Source of the DNA: Betaproteobacteria bacterium
GTDB taxonomy: Bacteria; Pseudomonadota; Gammaproteobacteria; Burkholderiales; SG8-39
NCBI GenBank assembly: GCA_004297625.1
Contig: SCTY01000059.1
Span: forward strand, 62,001-126,000
Direction: 5' to 3'
DNA: 64,000 bases
Part shown: piece by piece, positions 62,053-64,000 of the stretch
Layout: every line of letters starts with the position of its first letter
Position numbering within the stretch: the stretch's first letter is position 1
Position numbers and translations under genes: made by a program
Notes under the pieces: generated by a model
Databases searched by the model: none
The model's input: the letters and a program-made list of their open reading frames with translations, nothing else
Told to the model about the DNA's origin: nothing

Positions 62053-62776
62053 CGCCGGCGCGCTCCTCCTGGAGCGTCATCGCGACGCGACAGTCGCGTT
62101 CGCCCCAGCCGCGGTTCATCGCCTCGGTGAGCTCGTCGAGCGCGATCTTGCCGACCTTGAGCGGGACGCCCTGCCGCTGGGCGAGTTCCACAGCGAGCGA
62201 CACGTCCTTGTGCGCGAGGCGCAGCGCAAAAGAAGCCGGCTCGTAGTCGCCCGGCAGGAATTTTTCCGCAAGGCGGTCGAAGGTGCGCTTGCGCCCCGTC
62301 GCGCCCTGTCGGAGCGCGCGGAAAAGCGCGAGCGGCTCCACGCCGGCCTTGACGCCAAGAGTGAATACCTCGGCGAGCGCCGCCTGCACCGCGAAGCTCG
62401 CCAGATTGTGCGCGAGCTTCGCCACCGTGCCGGCGCCGATCGGGCCGACGTAGTAAGGCTGGTCTCCTATGATTGCGTGCAGCTCACGCTGAAGGCGCCG
62501 CACGACTTCCGGCGAATTGGTGCTCAGGTCGAACCATGTCGCGCCGGAAGGCAGAGCCGATTCGATCTTCCGCTTGGTGTCCAAGACTTCTTTCGGGCCG
62601 GGGAGCGAGGTAAACAGGACCTCGCAGCCGCGCGCGGCGTCGGCGGCGCTTTCTTTCCAGTTCGCGAAGCCTTCGATGCGTCGCAGGTCGTGCGCCTGAA
62701 TGTCGTGGCCAGCGCGCTGCAGGTTCGCGGCCATAGGCCGGCCCATGGCGCCCAGGCCGATGAAGCCGACCTTCAT
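62003..62776 (-). CDS. 3-Hydroxyisobutyrate dehydrogenase-like protein with internal in-frame deletion
   Basis: 257 residues, against about 290 for the family. N-terminal Rossmann motif VGFIGLGAMGRPMAANLQRAG, substrate motif DLSTNSPEVVRRLQREL and the catalytic Lys region GAGTVAKLAHNLASFAVQAAL are present. Between LQREL and the IIGDQPYYVGPIG strand about 40 residues are missing, including the conserved DAPVSGG loop. It is in frame, so a protein could be made, but its activity is doubtful. ATG overlaps the CMD gene stop (ATGA). Confidence 0.8.
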   Translation of the reverse strand: MKVGFIGLGAMGRPMAANLQRAGHDIQAHDLRRIEGFANWKESAADAARGCEVLFTSLPGPKEVLDTKRKIESALPSGATWFDLSTNSPEVVRRLQRELHAIIGDQPYYVGPIGAGTVAKLAHNLASFAVQAALAEVFTLGVKAGVEPLALFRALRQGATGRKRTFDRLAEKFLPGDYEPASFALRLAHKDVSLAVELAQRQGVPLKVGKIALDELTEAMNRGWGERDCRVAMTLQEERAGVSVRVPPEDLSAALKE

Positions 62777-63102
62777 GCCGTGCGCTCTTCGAAGACCTGC
62801 TTTGCGATGAGCGCCGCAGCGCCGGCGTTCGGCCAGCCGGCATAGAAAGCGAGATGCGTGATGAGCTCGCAGATCTCGTCCTTGGTGACTCCGTTGTCGA
62901 GCGCGCGCCAGATGTGGCCGCGCAGCTGATCGGGCCGGTAGAGCGCCGTCAGCGCGGCGACGGTGACGAGGCTGCGATCGCGCTTGGAAAGCCCCTTGCG
63001 CTCCCACACGTCGCCGAAGAGGACCTTGTCGCTGAGCTCGCCAAGCTTCGGAAAGACGTCGCGGACCTGCGCAATGGTTGACGGCGGTAGGCCCTTGGCC
63101 AT
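62773..63102 (-). CDS. Carboxymuconolactone decarboxylase (CMD/AhpD-like) family protein
   Basis: 109 residues. ERKGLSKRDRSLVTVAALTALYRPDQLRGHIWRALDNGVTKDEICELITHLAFYAGWPNA is the classic CMD pattern (E, R, H, but no CxxC of AhpD). It may be a lactone decarboxylase or carrier-like protein. The start is after an SD (GGAGGGGG). Coupled to the dehydrogenase-like gene downstream. Confidence 0.88.
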   Translation of the reverse strand: MAKGLPPSTIAQVRDVFPKLGELSDKVLFGDVWERKGLSKRDRSLVTVAALTALYRPDQLRGHIWRALDNGVTKDEICELITHLAFYAGWPNAGAAALIAKQVFEERTA

Positions 63103-63121
63103 GATTCCCCCTCCAGAAACA

Positions 63122-63154
63122 AAAAGGCCTCCATCTTAGCGATGGAGGCCTTTT
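63122..63154 (-). terminator. Strong bidirectional intrinsic terminator
   Basis: Perfect 14-bp arms AAAAGGCCTCCATC / GATGGAGGCCTTTT around TTAGC. On the minus strand it ends TTTT(T) just downstream of the glycine-zipper gene (stop at 63178), and it is 20 bp upstream of the CMD start. Confidence 0.9.
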
Positions 63155-63177
63155 CGGGTGTTTCGCGTGCTAGGCGG

Positions 63178-63678
63178 TTAGCACCTGTGTCCTTTCGCCC
63201 AACCTTTTCCGGGATGCTTTTTCCTCTTGCAGTCGCCGCCCTCTTCCACGTACAGCGTCTGCCTTTCGACCACGGTGGTCTGGCGCACGGCTTGAGTTTG
63301 CTGCTTGCCGCCTGCGCCGACTTCGCGCCCGATAGCGCCGCCCGCCGCGCTGCCGAGGCCCGCGCCGACAATCGCGCCGCTCGTGCCGCCGACCTGCTGG
63401 CCGACCGCCGCGCCCGCGCCGCCGCCGACCGCGCCACCGACGATGGCGCCGGTGCGTCCCGAGCCTTTCGTCGTCGCCGCCGCGCCGACCGCGCCGCCCG
63501 CCGCACCTCCCACTACTGCGCCGGCGCTTCCGCCGACGGCATTTCCGAGTACCGCGCCGGCTGCGCCTCCCAAGCCGCTGCCGATCGCCGTTTTCTCCGC
63601 GCTATCCCCGGCCCAAGCCGCAGACACCGCGAACGCGAGACCCAGGGCAACCATCAACTTTCTTGTTTCGCTGTACAT
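63178..63678 (-). CDS. Glycine-zipper outer-membrane-type protein
   Basis: 166 residues. Signal peptide KLMVALGLAFAVSAAWA, then a long Gly/Ala zipper (GSGLGGAAGAVLGNAVGG, GAIVGGAVGGGAGAAVG, GAIVGAGLGSAAGGAIG) and a basic Cys-containing tail (DCKRKKHPGKGWAKGHRC). Glycine zippers form membrane-inserted helices or lipoprotein-like shells. A GGAGG SD precedes the ATG at 63678; a strong terminator follows. Function unknown. Confidence 0.85.
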   Translation of the reverse strand: MYSETRKLMVALGLAFAVSAAWAGDSAEKTAIGSGLGGAAGAVLGNAVGGSAGAVVGGAAGGAVGAAATTKGSGRTGAIVGGAVGGGAGAAVGQQVGGTSGAIVGAGLGSAAGGAIGREVGAGGKQQTQAVRQTTVVERQTLYVEEGGDCKRKKHPGKGWAKGHRC

Positions 63679-63726
63679 GTCCAACCTCCGTGTCGACAGA
63701 GTAATCTCTAATTCTTTCAATATGCT

Positions 63727-64000
63727 GTGAACTCGATCACAGAATTAAATAGAGGTTTGCAGGATTCGCCTTATGCCTGCGTCAGGCTGGGCGCAGCGCT
63801 GCTCGTGATGACCATTGGCGGCGTGGGTATGTACGGGATGGCGGTAGCGCTGACCCCGGTCCAGGCGGAGTTCGGAGTCGACCGCGCGGACGCCTCCCTG
63901 CCGTACACGCTGGCGATGATCGGTTTCGGCCTCGGCGGCATTCTTATGGGGCGCCTCTCGGATCGATTCGGCGTGATCGTGCCCGTGTTGATCGGCGCCG
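63727..64000 (+). CDS. MFS transporter, 3' end cut by window edge
   Basis: The visible ~91 residues start at GTG and read (M)NSITELNRGLQDSPYACV, first membrane segment LGAALLVMTIGGVGMYGMAVAL, then LPYTLAMIGFGLGGILMGRLSDRFGV, the MFS loop 2-3 motif G-x3-D-R. It runs off the window end. A TTG further in is an alternative start. Divergent from the glycine-zipper gene, 48 bp away. Confidence 0.75.
   Translation, partial: MNSITELNRGLQDSPYACVRLGAALLVMTIGGVGMYGMAVALTPVQAEFGVDRADASLPYTLAMIGFGLGGILMGRLSDRFGVIVPVLIGA

Noticed and set aside
63280..63620. GC-rich repeat tract resembling a repeat array
   Set aside because: It is the coding sequence of the glycine-zipper protein; no spacer pattern, not CRISPR.

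Overview
The window is GC-rich chromosomal DNA that reads as a betaproteobacterium, probably Burkholderiales-like. Three things point there. First, three orphan tripartite-tricarboxylate (Bug-type) solute-binding proteins and many small CoA-based catabolic clusters are present. Second, the housekeeping gene orders are proteobacterial: uvrC-pgsA-tRNA-Gly-Cys-Leu; rpoE-rseA-rseB-mucD-(glutaredoxin)-lepA-lepB-rnc-era-recO-pdxJ-acpS; and yceD-rpmF-plsX-fabHDG-acpP-fabF. Third, RNase E carries a long Arg/Pro/Gln tail. I saw no insertion sequence, prophage or CRISPR array. The assignment rests on gene content only; no species is claimed.

Layout. 1-3.8 kb: truncated AraC regulator, then a polysaccharide-deacetylase-like protein, an FAH-family hydrolase and a Bug protein. 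3.7-6.8 kb (minus): tRNA-Gly, tRNA-Cys and tRNA-Leu downstream of uvrC-pgsA. 6.8-7.4 kb: efp. 7.4-24.9 kb: one uninterrupted minus-strand run of 23 genes. In order of transcription it covers fatty-acid synthesis, the sigma-E stress operon with its own sigma-E-like promoter, then lepA-lepB and rnc-era-recO-pdxJ-acpS-nagZ. 25-29 kb: maf and a tetrapyrrole-methylase-type methyltransferase, then rluC-gph-Rieske-sppA. 29.1-35.7 kb: rne with a structured leader, a low-Mr phosphatase, uvrB and an aromatic/aspartate aminotransferase. 35.7-38.7 kb: AsmA-like protein, tRNA-Asn, EamA transporter, CinA-C protein.

From 38.7 kb the window is accessory metabolism. DHDPS-like/Bug/MBL hydrolase/frameshifted NTF2-like; SDR; DadA-like oxidase divergent from a BisC-type molybdoenzyme; Bug plus cupin divergent from an OYE/enoyl-CoA hydratase/CoA-transferase operon; a degenerate EAL protein. 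A TetR-thiolase-carboxyltransferase-like-BCCP-CoA ligase-TRAP transporter operon follows, preceded by a perfect palindrome. The end holds a chromate transporter, a GNAT protein, an internally deleted 3-hydroxyisobutyrate-dehydrogenase-like gene, a carboxymuconolactone-decarboxylase-like gene, a glycine-zipper protein and the start of an MFS transporter.

The most unusual signals are: (i) genes whose conserved N-termini reach back only to CTG or ATA codons, set in a genome that packs genes with NTGA stop/start overlaps; (ii) a biotin-dependent operon whose carboxyltransferase-like protein lacks the carboxylated lysine and one metal-binding histidine; (iii) a terminator-like hairpin abutting the lepA start codon; (iv) an SD-sequestering palindrome in the rne leader; (v) an EF-P of alphaproteobacterial type with Arg instead of Lys at its tip.
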